Below are positions 43,282 to 52,536 of a stretch of DNA of 58,531 nt, piece after piece. Position 1 is the stretch's first letter. Every line of letters starts with the position of its first letter. The notes below the pieces were generated by a model. The model made no database searches. It saw only the letters and a list, made by a program, of their open reading frames with translations, and was not told the DNA's origin. The DNA is from a virus. Both the position numbers and the translations under genes were made by a program. The DNA lies in the IMG/VR virus record IMGVR_UViG_3300032297_000473, positions 1 through 58,531 of that record; one strand, 5' to 3'.

Positions 43282-44118
43282 ATGAGTGACGAAATTATTC
43301 CAATTACAAGACCATCTAGCGCAGGACCAACGCCACAAGCACCTGTAGCTAAAACTGAAACCAAATATCCTACTGAAATTGTAGAATTGCCAAGCAAAGG
43401 TTATTTTTATTCGCCTGATGATCCACTTAGTAAGGGATCTGTTGAATTGAAAATGATGACGGCAAAAGAAGAAGATATTCTTACCAATGAGTCTTTTTTC
43501 AAAAAAGGAATTGTATTAGATAAGTTATTAGAATCTTTAATTATTGATAAAAGTATTAAAATTGATAATTTTCTTACAGGTGATAAAAATGCATTGTTTA
43601 TTGCTGCTCGTCGTTTGGCATATGGTGATAGTTACGGTCCAATCGAAGTAACATGCAATGCATGTAGAGAAAAGAATGATGTTACAATTGATTTGAGTGA
43701 AATCAAAACAAAAGAATATGATTTCAGTAACAAACAAAAAGGTGTCAATTTTTTTGAATTTGTTCTTCCTTATTCAAAACATGTATTGAAAGTAAAAATT
43801 CTTAGTAACAAAGACGATACTGAAATTGAAAACGAATTGAAGGGACTTGCAAAAATTGGAAAAACTAGTAGCGAAGTAACTACTCGTTTAAAACACATCA
43901 TTGTTTCTGTTAATGGAAACAATGATAAAGCATACATTCGTCAATTTGTTGACAGTGAGTTGTTATCAAGAGATAGTATAGAACTTCGTAAATTCATTCG
44001 ATCTATGTCCCCTGATATCGATTTGAATTTCAATTTTGTATGTGAACATTGTCAGGCTGAAGAAAGAGTAGGTGTACCAATGACGGTACAATTTTTTTGG
44101 CCTGAATCTGGATTATAA
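43282..44118 (+). CDS. Baseplate hub assembly / tail chaperone-type protein (T4 gp26-like)
   Basis: The product has 278 residues. After a Pro-rich start it has EIVELPSKGYFYSPDDPLSK and ELKMMTAKEEDILTNESFFK, the hallmark opening of the gp26-type family in T4-like phages. Two CxxC pairs (C125-N-A-C128 and C254-E-H-C257) probably form a zinc ribbon. It ends FFWPESGL near a run of seven T. The gene is between the tail tube and the tape measure, the place where many phages encode frameshift-linked tail assembly chaperones. It is probably needed for baseplate or tail assembly rather than being a major virion component. Confidence 0.62.
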   Translation: MSDEIIPITRPSSAGPTPQAPVAKTETKYPTEIVELPSKGYFYSPDDPLSKGSVELKMMTAKEEDILTNESFFKKGIVLDKLLESLIIDKSIKIDNFLTGDKNALFIAARRLAYGDSYGPIEVTCNACREKNDVTIDLSEIKTKEYDFSNKQKGVNFFEFVLPYSKHVLKVKILSNKDDTEIENELKGLAKIGKTSSEVTTRLKHIIVSVNGNNDKAYIRQFVDSELLSRDSIELRKFIRSMSPDIDLNFNFVCEHCQAEERVGVPMTVQFFWPESGL

Positions 44119-44320
44119 ACTTTATATTCACAAACAATTGTTTGAGTTAGCATATTATGGTCATCTTTGTGACTTGACCACAGGATATCATTTACCTGTA
44201 TATCTTCGCAATTATTATTATAAATTGCTTGTTGATGCCAAAACAAAAGAGGCAGAGTCTTATGAAAACAAAGGCGAGCCTCCACAAAAGATCGCCAAGC
44301 CGAATATTAATAGTCGTTAA
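44099..44320 (+). CDS. gp51-like C-terminal domain, probably expressed by frameshifting
   Basis: An open frame without any ATG encodes a short helical domain: LYIHKQLFELAYYGHLCDLT then GYHLPVYLRNYYYKLLVDAK and a Lys/Glu/Asn-rich tail. The pattern LPVYLRNYYYKLL resembles the small gp51-type hub assembly domain seen next to gp26-like genes. The frame is open from 44084 and is shifted +1 (equivalently -2) relative to the upstream gene, which has TTTTTTT at 44092-44098 just before its end. All other genes here use ATG, so a frameshift fusion is more likely than initiation at the TTG at 44138. The tape measure gene follows. Confidence 0.5.
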   Translation, partial: GLNLDYKLYIHKQLFELAYYGHLCDLTTGYHLPVYLRNYYYKLLVDAKTKEAESYENKGEPPQKIAKPNINSR

Positions 44321-44372
44321 TTTTGTAAAAACAAACTTAATGCCATATTTATATCTATATAATCATTAATTT

Positions 44373-46871
44373 ATGGCAGATCCAAAAACAACACCTGAAG
44401 CTATTGCAGAAGCCTTGCGTTTGCAAGAAAAACAAGCTTTAGCTGCAAAGCAAACTGTTGATCAGTTAAAAGAGCAACGTGATATTCAACGTGAAATCGC
44501 AATTGCTGCAAAAGCAACTGGTATTCCATATGATCATATAACAGATAATATTGGTCATAGTTTAAGAGAAATGGGTTTGTTTGCAAATCTGCAAGAAAAA
44601 TTAAATGTTAGAACTCAACAACGACAAAAGTTTGAAAATGAGTTGCGTAGCACTTTATTAGATCACAATAAGAATACAACTAATTTGGTTGATAAAAATA
44701 TCAAAAATTTAGCTGCTGAAAAAAATCTAAAGGAAGTAACAAAAGCTCATAATGAAGCAATAGCAAGCGGATCTAAATCACTTCAAAGAAAATTAGAAAG
44801 AGAATTAAATGCTGCTGCAAAGAAAGCACTTGCTGCCAAAAACGAACAAATAGTTGCTAATGCAATTTATCAAACTTCATTGAATCAGGTTAGAGAACAA
44901 GAAAAACTAGTTGACATTGAACAGGAATATATTGAAAAATTAAAAAATCAAAATAAACTCGCATCTATTGCATCTGGTGTTTTAGATCAAATGGGTGAGT
45001 TGGGTGAACATATTAAAAATAAAAGTTTAAATTGGACAGACGTATTAAAAAAAGGTGTAACTAACTTTTTGGAATATGACAAAGTAGCTTTTTCATTGCG
45101 TAAAAGTATGGGCTTATTGAGAGGTGATTTTGATATTTTACAAAAAAATGTAAAAGACTTAGGAATTGAATTACAAAATTTGGGCATTTCATTTGAACAA
45201 GTTGCCGCATCTACAACTGCTATTGCAAACGAATTCAGTATGTTTGTTGCATCTAGTAAAGATTTAGTTACGAATGTAAGTGTAATGGCAGCGCAATTTG
45301 GTATTGCAGAAACAGATTCGGTAAAATTCCTAAAAACAATGTCTTCAGTTGCAGGTACTACAATTCAAGCACAAGAAGGAATGATGGGATTTGCAAAAGA
45401 GCTATCAAATGCAGCAGGAGTGCCAATGCCATTTGTAATGAAAGATGTTGCTGAAGCTGGAGATGACGTTCGTATTTTTACAGGACGTAGCGCAGAAAAT
45501 TTAATAAAAGGAGCAGTTCAAGCACGTTTAATGGGTACAACGATGCAAAATATGGCAAATACTGCTAAAAAGTTATTGGATTTTCAAACAAGTATTGCCG
45601 ACGAAATGGAAGCAAGTGTTTTGCTTGGTAAAGATATCAATTTTGAACAGGCACGTAATTTAGCATATCGTAAAGATTTCGTTGCTGCAAATCAAGAAAT
45701 ATTGCGTATTGCAAAACAAGTAAATTTTGACGGAATGGACCCATATCAAGCTGAAGCATTCGCAAAAGCAAGCGGCAAAAGTTTACAGGAATTGCAAGAA
45801 ATGTTGCAAGCAGATCAACAAATTGAATCTGTTCGCAAAGGAACAAACGAACAATTAAAAGCACAATTAGAAAAATTTGATCAATTAAAACGAGCACGTA
45901 AAGAAGAAATTCAAGATGTTGGAAAAATTGCAGAAGCAAACGCTCGAAATAAAATGAATCAAGAAAAGATAAATATTTTATCTAATGAATTTAACAAGTT
46001 GATGAGTAAATTATCAAAACCAGTAACAGATGTAATTGAACGTTTGACTGACAACTTATTAGATATTGGTATCAAATATTTACCAATGATCAACGAAGGT
46101 ATTACAAATTTAGCACCCGCATTTGGTCTTTTTTGGTCAGTTGGAAAAAACATTTTTATCGGATTGACGAATGGATTTGGTCTTTTACAAAAAATTGGTG
46201 ATTTTTTTGGAAAATTAACACTTTCTGCAAGACCATTTATCAAAACAATTGGTAGTATTGGAAAATTTGGAGTTTCCATATTTAAAATATTTGGATCCAC
46301 CCTGCGTATTTTTGGACGATTTTTAGGACCAGTCGGAGTTATTATAAATTTATTTACATTTATAGGTAAATTAATGGATCGTTGGAATGAAACCCCAAAG
46401 GGAATTTTGGGTGGTTTAAAAGCAATTGGATTAGCTTTATTGGATACTATTATTGAACCATTTAAAATAGCATATGAGTGGGTATCATCAATATTTGTAG
46501 GCAAATCTCCATCTCAACTTGGTCTTGGTATTTTAGAAGGTATTAAATCTGTTGGCGGAATGTTATTGGATGCATTGACATTACCATTTAGAACAGCATT
46601 TAATTTTGTTAGTGGTTTATTTGGTGGTCCAAAGCTACCAAAGATGTCAGAAGTTGTATTTGGTAGCAAAGAAGAAGCAGGCGGAGGCACTGCAAAAGGA
46701 TCTGATATTGGTACAATCATTGCGGAAGGAAACAAACAAGTTGTAGCAAAACTAGATGAGTTAATTACATTAATGTCAAATGGTGGTATTGCTGTAAACA
46801 TTGATGGAACAAAAGCAAGTATGTTATTAGCAAAAGCACAAAAAGAACGTGGTGCATTTGGAGCAATTTAA
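44373..46871 (+). CDS. Tail tape measure protein (T4 gp29-like)
   Basis: This sets tail length and is part of the injection path. The product has 832 residues. The N-terminal part (about 1-200) is a long charged coiled coil. The middle is helical with mixed composition. The C-terminal third has several hydrophobic stretches (NIFIGLTNGFGLLQKIGDFF, FGRFLGPVGVIINLFTFIGK and TLPFRTAFNFVSGLFGG) and ends in a Gly-rich segment. This is the usual tape measure plan of long helices with hydrophobic segments near the C-terminus. It follows the chaperone-type pair directly. Confidence 0.78.
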   Translation: MADPKTTPEAIAEALRLQEKQALAAKQTVDQLKEQRDIQREIAIAAKATGIPYDHITDNIGHSLREMGLFANLQEKLNVRTQQRQKFENELRSTLLDHNKNTTNLVDKNIKNLAAEKNLKEVTKAHNEAIASGSKSLQRKLERELNAAAKKALAAKNEQIVANAIYQTSLNQVREQEKLVDIEQEYIEKLKNQNKLASIASGVLDQMGELGEHIKNKSLNWTDVLKKGVTNFLEYDKVAFSLRKSMGLLRGDFDILQKNVKDLGIELQNLGISFEQVAASTTAIANEFSMFVASSKDLVTNVSVMAAQFGIAETDSVKFLKTMSSVAGTTIQAQEGMMGFAKELSNAAGVPMPFVMKDVAEAGDDVRIFTGRSAENLIKGAVQARLMGTTMQNMANTAKKLLDFQTSIADEMEASVLLGKDINFEQARNLAYRKDFVAANQEILRIAKQVNFDGMDPYQAEAFAKASGKSLQELQEMLQADQQIESVRKGTNEQLKAQLEKFDQLKRARKEEIQDVGKIAEANARNKMNQEKINILSNEFNKLMSKLSKPVTDVIERLTDNLLDIGIKYLPMINEGITNLAPAFGLFWSVGKNIFIGLTNGFGLLQKIGDFFGKLTLSARPFIKTIGSIGKFGVSIFKIFGSTLRIFGRFLGPVGVIINLFTFIGKLMDRWNETPKGILGGLKAIGLALLDTIIEPFKIAYEWVSSIFVGKSPSQLGLGILEGIKSVGGMLLDALTLPFRTAFNFVSGLFGGPKLPKMSEVVFGSKEEAGGGTAKGSDIGTIIAEGNKQVVAKLDELITLMSNGGIAVNIDGTKASMLLAKAQKERGAFGAI

Positions 46872-46878
46872 TATTTAT
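46872..46878 (+). promoter_or_regulatory. TATTTAT box, 5 nt before the ATG at 46884
   Basis: It overlaps the end of the tape measure gene (stop at 46869-46871) and occupies most of the 12-nt gap. Confidence 0.35.
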
Positions 46879-46883
46879 TATAT

Positions 46884-49193
46884 ATGGCAAACAATAATAA
46901 CATAGATGGAGTGATAACTACAACCAATACACAAATAATTGGTAATGGTTATACATTGCCAAGCGATTTCAACAACAGTCGTCAGCCGGGTGAATTGGCC
47001 AATCTTTTTAATGCCAATAGCAATGTTATTTACAACAAGTTTAGCGCAAAGACTGGACAAGTAGGATTGCTACGATTTGGACCAAGACAACCATTTATTA
47101 GTTTCAATCCAAATACAGGAACAAAAGGTATTAATGCATTAAAAGGTGCTGTTCCAAGTATTGGAGCACCATTACAAGATGTAGAACGTATTACAAAATG
47201 GCAATTGACTGGAACAGGTGTAATTTTCATTGCAAAGCAATTTTTGTTGCAAGGTCAGAACGCGTTCAACGAAACAAGAATTTATAATCCAGCAATGCCT
47301 ATCTTGTCAGTTGCAAGTCGTGCATCATTTGGACTAATACAAACACCAACACGTCATCTTGATTTGAGTGGCGGCTTTGCATCTGCTTTAGGATTTGGTA
47401 GTTCACCTAGACCAATTAGCACAACTGTTGCTGCATCTAACGGTAATGCACTATCTACTCAATCAAAATTAGCCCCAAATGCTTACAAAGGTATGTTGCG
47501 TGGTGTAACGGCAACATCTGGATTTACATCACTGAGTCAAAAATGGGCCGAAGGCAGCAACAACGCTGGCGGTGGATTTTTAAAAACAGTTGGTGGTTAT
47601 TTGAAGAATGCATTCAATAGCATCAAAGGCACATTTGTTCCTGTTGGACAACCGGGAAGTTTTCAATATCGTGCTGATGAACAAACATATGGTCGCATGA
47701 TGGCAGACCAATCTAAGTTTTACAATTTCAAAAGTGATGGTACTATACCAATTGGTGTTTATCAACGTTTTTGGAGCGGCAAAGAAATTACAAACAAAAA
47801 AACGCCATTGTCATATGTTCGTTATGCATATTTTATTAAACCAGACGAAGGTATTGATATAAGTTCTGGCAACACTGGCACTATACAAAACAAAAGTTTT
47901 GGTATCACAGATTTCAATCCACAAGATGAAAAGGGTTCATCATATACAACATATGTTGGACATGATAAATGGGTGTTAAAGGGCAGTCAAAAAGATTCAT
48001 TGGAACATTCCGATCAAGTTGTTAACTATGCTTATTACACAGATCGTCTTACAAAAAATGTAAAAGATGGTGGTAAATATTTTTCAAATCGTTCTAAACT
48101 AAACGATCCAAATGATGCTAGAGTAAAAGATATCAAAGAAAATTTAGATCGCGTATTAAAAGGATTGCAAACCAAAGATATCAATTCAAGCAACATGTAT
48201 TATGATTTGAATCCTGATAATGGTTATACACACAGTCCGCTTCCTCAATTTAGCGAAGCTATGGGAGGAACCAATGGATATGATTATATTGACCGAGTAA
48301 CCAATAAAGATCAAGGATTTGATAAACAATTTAAGTATTTAACAGCAACTAGATTTGCAAATATTAAAACAATCGACCCTGTACCAGATGGCAATTCAGA
48401 AAACGAACATTATGGATTTGCAGGTGCCGGTAGATCTGATAAAATCAACACAATTGGTGTAATAAACGGATCGGATTTTGCAACCAATGGTGAAGGATCT
48501 AAAACAGGTAAATTATACGATCCATCCACAGATGATTTGATTGCTTTTTATTTTCATGATATTGTCAATGATCGATATCTTCCATTTCGATCTGTGTTTA
48601 AAGGTATAAGCGAAAGTGCAACCGCAGAATGGAATGATGTAAGCTACTTGGGTCGCGCTGATAAATTGTATACATACAAAGGATTTACACGATCATTATC
48701 TTTTAGTTTCACAGTTAATATTTCAAGCATAAAAGAATTTGCGGCAACTTGGCAAAAAATTAATTACTTTGTCAGTCTTGTTAAACCGGCAAATTATACT
48801 GCAAAAAATGAGACTGATTTGTTGACATTTTCAAGATTTATTATACCACCAATAGTTAAGTTTACAATCGGTGATTTATATGTTGATCAGCCGGGATTGA
48901 TAACAAGTATTGGTTTTAGTGTTCCAGATGATGCTGCTTGGGAAACATTGGATGAAACTTATGCAAATAAACATGATTGGACATATTTAAATAATGTTAT
49001 TCAATGGACTGAAAGCAAAAATAAGTATGCTCAATTACCAAGAACTGTAGATTTTAGTGTGTCTATGAATTTATTGGAAAAGGAAAAACCAATTGTTGGT
49101 GGCGCACACTTTGGATCTGTATATCGTACTGATCCATATTATATAACTTCATCAAATCAAGGTACATTTTCATCAAATCTATTAGTTAAATAA
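46884..49193 (+). CDS. Baseplate / distal tail structural protein
   Basis: The product has 769 residues. It is a beta-rich protein with an N-terminal part containing ANLFNANSNVIYNKFSAKTG and WQLTGTGVIFIAKQFLLQGQ. The C-terminal domain (about 560-769) has WNDVSYLGRADKLYTYKGFT, SLSFSFTVNISSIKEFAATW and PGLITSIGFSVPDDAAWE, typical of phage hub or distal tail proteins that bind the tape measure end. No enzymatic motif is seen. The place after the tape measure supports a hub role. Confidence 0.6.
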   Translation: MANNNNIDGVITTTNTQIIGNGYTLPSDFNNSRQPGELANLFNANSNVIYNKFSAKTGQVGLLRFGPRQPFISFNPNTGTKGINALKGAVPSIGAPLQDVERITKWQLTGTGVIFIAKQFLLQGQNAFNETRIYNPAMPILSVASRASFGLIQTPTRHLDLSGGFASALGFGSSPRPISTTVAASNGNALSTQSKLAPNAYKGMLRGVTATSGFTSLSQKWAEGSNNAGGGFLKTVGGYLKNAFNSIKGTFVPVGQPGSFQYRADEQTYGRMMADQSKFYNFKSDGTIPIGVYQRFWSGKEITNKKTPLSYVRYAYFIKPDEGIDISSGNTGTIQNKSFGITDFNPQDEKGSSYTTYVGHDKWVLKGSQKDSLEHSDQVVNYAYYTDRLTKNVKDGGKYFSNRSKLNDPNDARVKDIKENLDRVLKGLQTKDINSSNMYYDLNPDNGYTHSPLPQFSEAMGGTNGYDYIDRVTNKDQGFDKQFKYLTATRFANIKTIDPVPDGNSENEHYGFAGAGRSDKINTIGVINGSDFATNGEGSKTGKLYDPSTDDLIAFYFHDIVNDRYLPFRSVFKGISESATAEWNDVSYLGRADKLYTYKGFTRSLSFSFTVNISSIKEFAATWQKINYFVSLVKPANYTAKNETDLLTFSRFIIPPIVKFTIGDLYVDQPGLITSIGFSVPDDAAWETLDETYANKHDWTYLNNVIQWTESKNKYAQLPRTVDFSVSMNLLEKEKPIVGGAHFGSVYRTDPYYITSSNQGTFSSNLLVK

Positions 49194-49195
49194 TT

Positions 49196-49492
49196 ATGAA
49201 TCGATATTCTGTAGCAAAAATTGACACTCGCTTTGATGGAAAACGTGTATATAAAAGCGTTTTATATCCATCGATTGCTGTTGATAGTTCTGATTTTTAT
49301 ATTGTAACCAATGAAACTATGTATCTTGACACGCTTGCATACAAATACTATAATGACACAAGTTTATGGTGGATTATAGCATTGGCAAATAATATTGGTA
49401 AAGGTCGTTTGAGTGTACCTGCTGGATTACAATTAAGAATACCGGGTAACGTAATAAAAATTATCAACGATTATAATCTCATCAATTCATAA
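49196..49492 (+). CDS. LysM-like / gp53-type baseplate protein
   Basis: The product has 98 residues. The core ETMYLDTLAYKYYNDTSLWW followed by IIALANNI and GLQLRIPGN has the LysM-like layout of small baseplate proteins (P2 gpX, T4 gp53-type wedge), which bind peptidoglycan or join baseplate parts. The gene starts 2 nt after its upstream neighbour and ends 3 nt before the next, as in compact tail operons. Confidence 0.68.
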   Translation: MNRYSVAKIDTRFDGKRVYKSVLYPSIAVDSSDFYIVTNETMYLDTLAYKYYNDTSLWWIIALANNIGKGRLSVPAGLQLRIPGNVIKIINDYNLINS

Positions 49493-49495
49493 GTT

Positions 49496-52114
49496 ATGGC
49501 ACAAAATATTGAAAGTCTAGATAATAGACCGTGGGTTCCACATCATATTCCAAATCCAATTAGACGCGAGTTGTATCGTAGAATTTTGGATCAGGGATTT
49601 AATCATATTGACACAGACAATAGTTGGTCTAATTACAAAAATTATCGTGGTCCATTAAGTGCATGGGTTCGTATTACGAGTAATGGTACGGGTGTTAGTA
49701 AAACATTATCAAATTCTCAAAAATATGATGGGTTCATTTTATATGGTGGACAGGGATTTCATGATGCATTTGGTAAACTAAACTTAACAGACAACGGCTC
49801 ACCATATCAAACAAATATACTCGGTTATGATACAAAAGGAAAAGAACACAGATTGGACTTGGATGTTAAAAATCCTAATATAGTTACATTAAAAGGAAGT
49901 CCAACTCGAAACGTTCCAATTTTACTACCCCCACCGGGCATTGTTTCTATAGACGCAAGCATGCAAAAAGAGCGCATTAGAAAAGTAACAATCAATTGGA
50001 AATGTTATAGTTTTGCTCAATTGGAGTATATGACGCCTTATTTTCTAACACCGGGTATTAGTTTAATTGTCGAATTTGGGTGGAATTTATTTAATCAACA
50101 ATGTTTACTAGATTTAAAAGATACTGATTTGTTAAAGAAGCTATGGGTAGATGGAACTCCGTTGTATCAAAAAACATTGGACTCAAATGGTATGTATGAT
50201 TCAACATTTGGAAGTATCGCCAATTTTGAGTTCGGCACACAAGACGGTATGACATATGATTGTAAAACTGAAATATATTCTAAACATCGAAATCATACAG
50301 GTGCCTTATTAAATGAATCTCCAAAAAATTCTAGTATCGTAGTAAATAAAAAAACAGAAAACATGCTTACAAAACCTTCATTATATGAATTTTGTAATCA
50401 AAGACTAAAAAATGTCGCAAAGTGTTTGGAGGGAACCGGTAAAAATTTTTTCGAACCATTAACTGTTGATGAAGAAAATAAACTTAATGCAAAAGATCCA
50501 AATGGAATACCATATGACAATACAGATCTTATAAAAAATTTTTATAATGGAAAAAAAGAAAATCGAATTTTTATAGCACGCAATAAAGTACAAAATGATC
50601 CATTGCTTGTCGGTAGTGACACGGAAACATATGGGCAACCAGACAAAGATATTGACTGGGATAGTACCTCACCTGATGATACATGGGTAACAATGGGATT
50701 TGTAATTGAACTTATAAACCTATTTATAGGACAGAATATAGCTACAAAAGCATCAAATGATCCAAAATTTGAATTGTTTACATTTGATATTAATGACGTA
50801 GCAATCGGAGCGCATCCAAATTTAATAAGCACGGACGGTTATACAATATTAATACCAAATCCAACTGCACCTAAATTTAATCTAGGATATAAATTGTGGG
50901 TAACAGATTATCAAAGTGCAATAAGCAACAAATTACAATCACAAACATCATACAAAACAGCAGCAAGTTTTGAAAAAGCCGGACCTGATATGTTGCCCTA
51001 CAACAAAAAATTGTATGAAATATTTAAGACTGGATATGCTCCAGTTGAAAAAGTTAAAGCTAATAATGGTGCGTACAGAAACAACATCGATTATATTATT
51101 AATAGATTTCGTTATAATTTTTTTAATAATGATTTGGATCCTTATGATGCTGCGTTTCCTCAAATGAACGATTACACAGTAAAAGGAAATGAAAAAAAAG
51201 CGGGATATTGGGGTTATTTGAAAGATTTATTTGTTCATGTAAATGTTATTATAAACGCTGCAAAAGATGCAAAAACTGCGGAAGATTTTTTAAATTCTTT
51301 ATTGCAGACAGTTTCAGCAGCATCCGCAGGATTGTGGGAATTGGCTGTAATTGAAGATGAAAATAAACTAAGAATAATTGATAAAAAATTTATTTCTAAA
51401 AAGGTATATCAAAATTTATATCAATTTGATATTAGTTCGGATAGCTGCATTAAATCACTGTCATTCACTGTAACTCCTAGTAATGCTCAGATGACACAAG
51501 TTATTGCTGGATCATCAAACAATCAAGGACAAAATACAGGGCAATCAACCGCCACACAATTACCAGATTTTAAGTTTGGTGATCGTTTGGGAGTTAATCA
51601 ACTTGAACCAGAGACAAAAAAAACTTTTATTAATGAATCTGCCGATTTAATAAAACAACTTCAAAAATATGGTAGAGTAGCAGGTGCATTTGCGATGACT
51701 TTAAAATATGTAAGTGAAGATGAATATTATGAAGTGGTTAATCTTGCATTGCCAAGCAAAAATTTATTGTTGTCTCTAATGGATTGTGGTGACTATGAAG
51801 ACAATATTAATATATATGGTGGACAACAACCAAATTTTACATGTGAATTGGTATTACAAGGAATTAGTGGATTGAGAACGTTTCAATGTTTTAGTATCAA
51901 AAATTTACCAAAACCATATAGTCCAGAAGATGTCATTTTTTCAATTATTGATTTGACACATTCTATTCAAAATGGTGAATGGATAACAACAATAAAAGCA
52001 GGAATACGACCAAGAGCAAAATTAAAAAACACAGTAGGTGTAAATTACGAATACACAAATGGTAAAGAAGCATTTGAATCAACAAATGATGTACCAATAA
52101 CAAATCTAAAATAA
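49496..52114 (+). CDS. Large baseplate structural protein
   Basis: The product has 872 residues. The N-terminus includes NRPWVPHHIPNPIRRELYRR and a beta-rich domain around KYDGFILYGGQGFHDAFG. A conserved-looking segment IRKVTINWKCYSFAQLEYMT precedes PYFLTPGISLIVEFGWN (near 165-205), seen in baseplate proteins of related phages. The C-terminal part (about 640-872) is beta-rich. No hydrolase motif is evident. With the adjacent LysM protein it probably forms the wedge or hub. Confidence 0.58.
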   Translation: MAQNIESLDNRPWVPHHIPNPIRRELYRRILDQGFNHIDTDNSWSNYKNYRGPLSAWVRITSNGTGVSKTLSNSQKYDGFILYGGQGFHDAFGKLNLTDNGSPYQTNILGYDTKGKEHRLDLDVKNPNIVTLKGSPTRNVPILLPPPGIVSIDASMQKERIRKVTINWKCYSFAQLEYMTPYFLTPGISLIVEFGWNLFNQQCLLDLKDTDLLKKLWVDGTPLYQKTLDSNGMYDSTFGSIANFEFGTQDGMTYDCKTEIYSKHRNHTGALLNESPKNSSIVVNKKTENMLTKPSLYEFCNQRLKNVAKCLEGTGKNFFEPLTVDEENKLNAKDPNGIPYDNTDLIKNFYNGKKENRIFIARNKVQNDPLLVGSDTETYGQPDKDIDWDSTSPDDTWVTMGFVIELINLFIGQNIATKASNDPKFELFTFDINDVAIGAHPNLISTDGYTILIPNPTAPKFNLGYKLWVTDYQSAISNKLQSQTSYKTAASFEKAGPDMLPYNKKLYEIFKTGYAPVEKVKANNGAYRNNIDYIINRFRYNFFNNDLDPYDAAFPQMNDYTVKGNEKKAGYWGYLKDLFVHVNVIINAAKDAKTAEDFLNSLLQTVSAASAGLWELAVIEDENKLRIIDKKFISKKVYQNLYQFDISSDSCIKSLSFTVTPSNAQMTQVIAGSSNNQGQNTGQSTATQLPDFKFGDRLGVNQLEPETKKTFINESADLIKQLQKYGRVAGAFAMTLKYVSEDEYYEVVNLALPSKNLLLSLMDCGDYEDNINIYGGQQPNFTCELVLQGISGLRTFQCFSIKNLPKPYSPEDVIFSIIDLTHSIQNGEWITTIKAGIRPRAKLKNTVGVNYEYTNGKEAFESTNDVPITNLK

Positions 52115-52115
52115 T

Positions 52116-52505
52116 ATGATTGATATTAATACCTATAATCTAATTGGTAATTCAATAGGTGTACAAAACTATGAATATCCAAAATTTTATACATTTGTTG
52201 TAAATGATTCAGATTATAAAAACGGATTTGCATATCGTTATTTTGTTCATAAAATAAACGATACATCAATAATTGAAGTTTCTAGTAAAAATTACAATAA
52301 CATTCAAAAAAATTTGTTTAATAAAGTTATAGTAACATGGCATTTAATCGGACCTGAAAGAAATGTGTATGTCAACGGAAAGCTTTATGAACAAGGCATT
52401 TACGAAAAAAATTTCAAAGAAATAAGTGTAGCAGCACAAACCATGCCAAGTCTAAAAAATTTTATTACAAACTACACGCAATACAGCAAGCCTAGAAAAG
52501 ATTGA
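52116..52505 (+). CDS. Conserved small baseplate-region protein
   Basis: The 129-residue product is beta-rich in the middle: EYPKFYTFVVNDSDYKN and YFVHKINDTSIIEVSSKNY, then VIVTWHLIGPERNVYVNGKL. I associate this pattern with a small protein that follows baseplate genes in T4-like marine phages; its function is unknown. It starts 1 nt after the upstream stop. Its own stop codon overlaps the -35 box of the next promoter. Confidence 0.52.
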   Translation: MIDINTYNLIGNSIGVQNYEYPKFYTFVVNDSDYKNGFAYRYFVHKINDTSIIEVSSKNYNNIQKNLFNKVIVTWHLIGPERNVYVNGKLYEQGIYEKNFKEISVAAQTMPSLKNFITNYTQYSKPRKD

Positions 52506-52530
52506 CATGCGGCAGCACCTGCTGTATTGT
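52502..52530 (+). promoter_or_regulatory. Consensus sigma70 promoter before the DNA polymerase gene
   Basis: TTGACA (52502-52507), a 17-nt spacer, then TATTGT (52525-52530). The expected start point is about 52537, the A of the polymerase ATG, so the transcript would be leaderless. The spacer is unusually GC-rich for this genome (cggcagcacctgctg) and can form a small hairpin. Confidence 0.65.
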
Positions 52531-52536
52531 CAGTGA

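Noticed and set aside
44138-44320. Independent gene starting at TTG 44138
   Set aside because: Every other gene here starts with ATG, no Shine-Dalgarno is present, and the frame is open further upstream to a slippery T run; a frameshift product fits better, though this is not proven.
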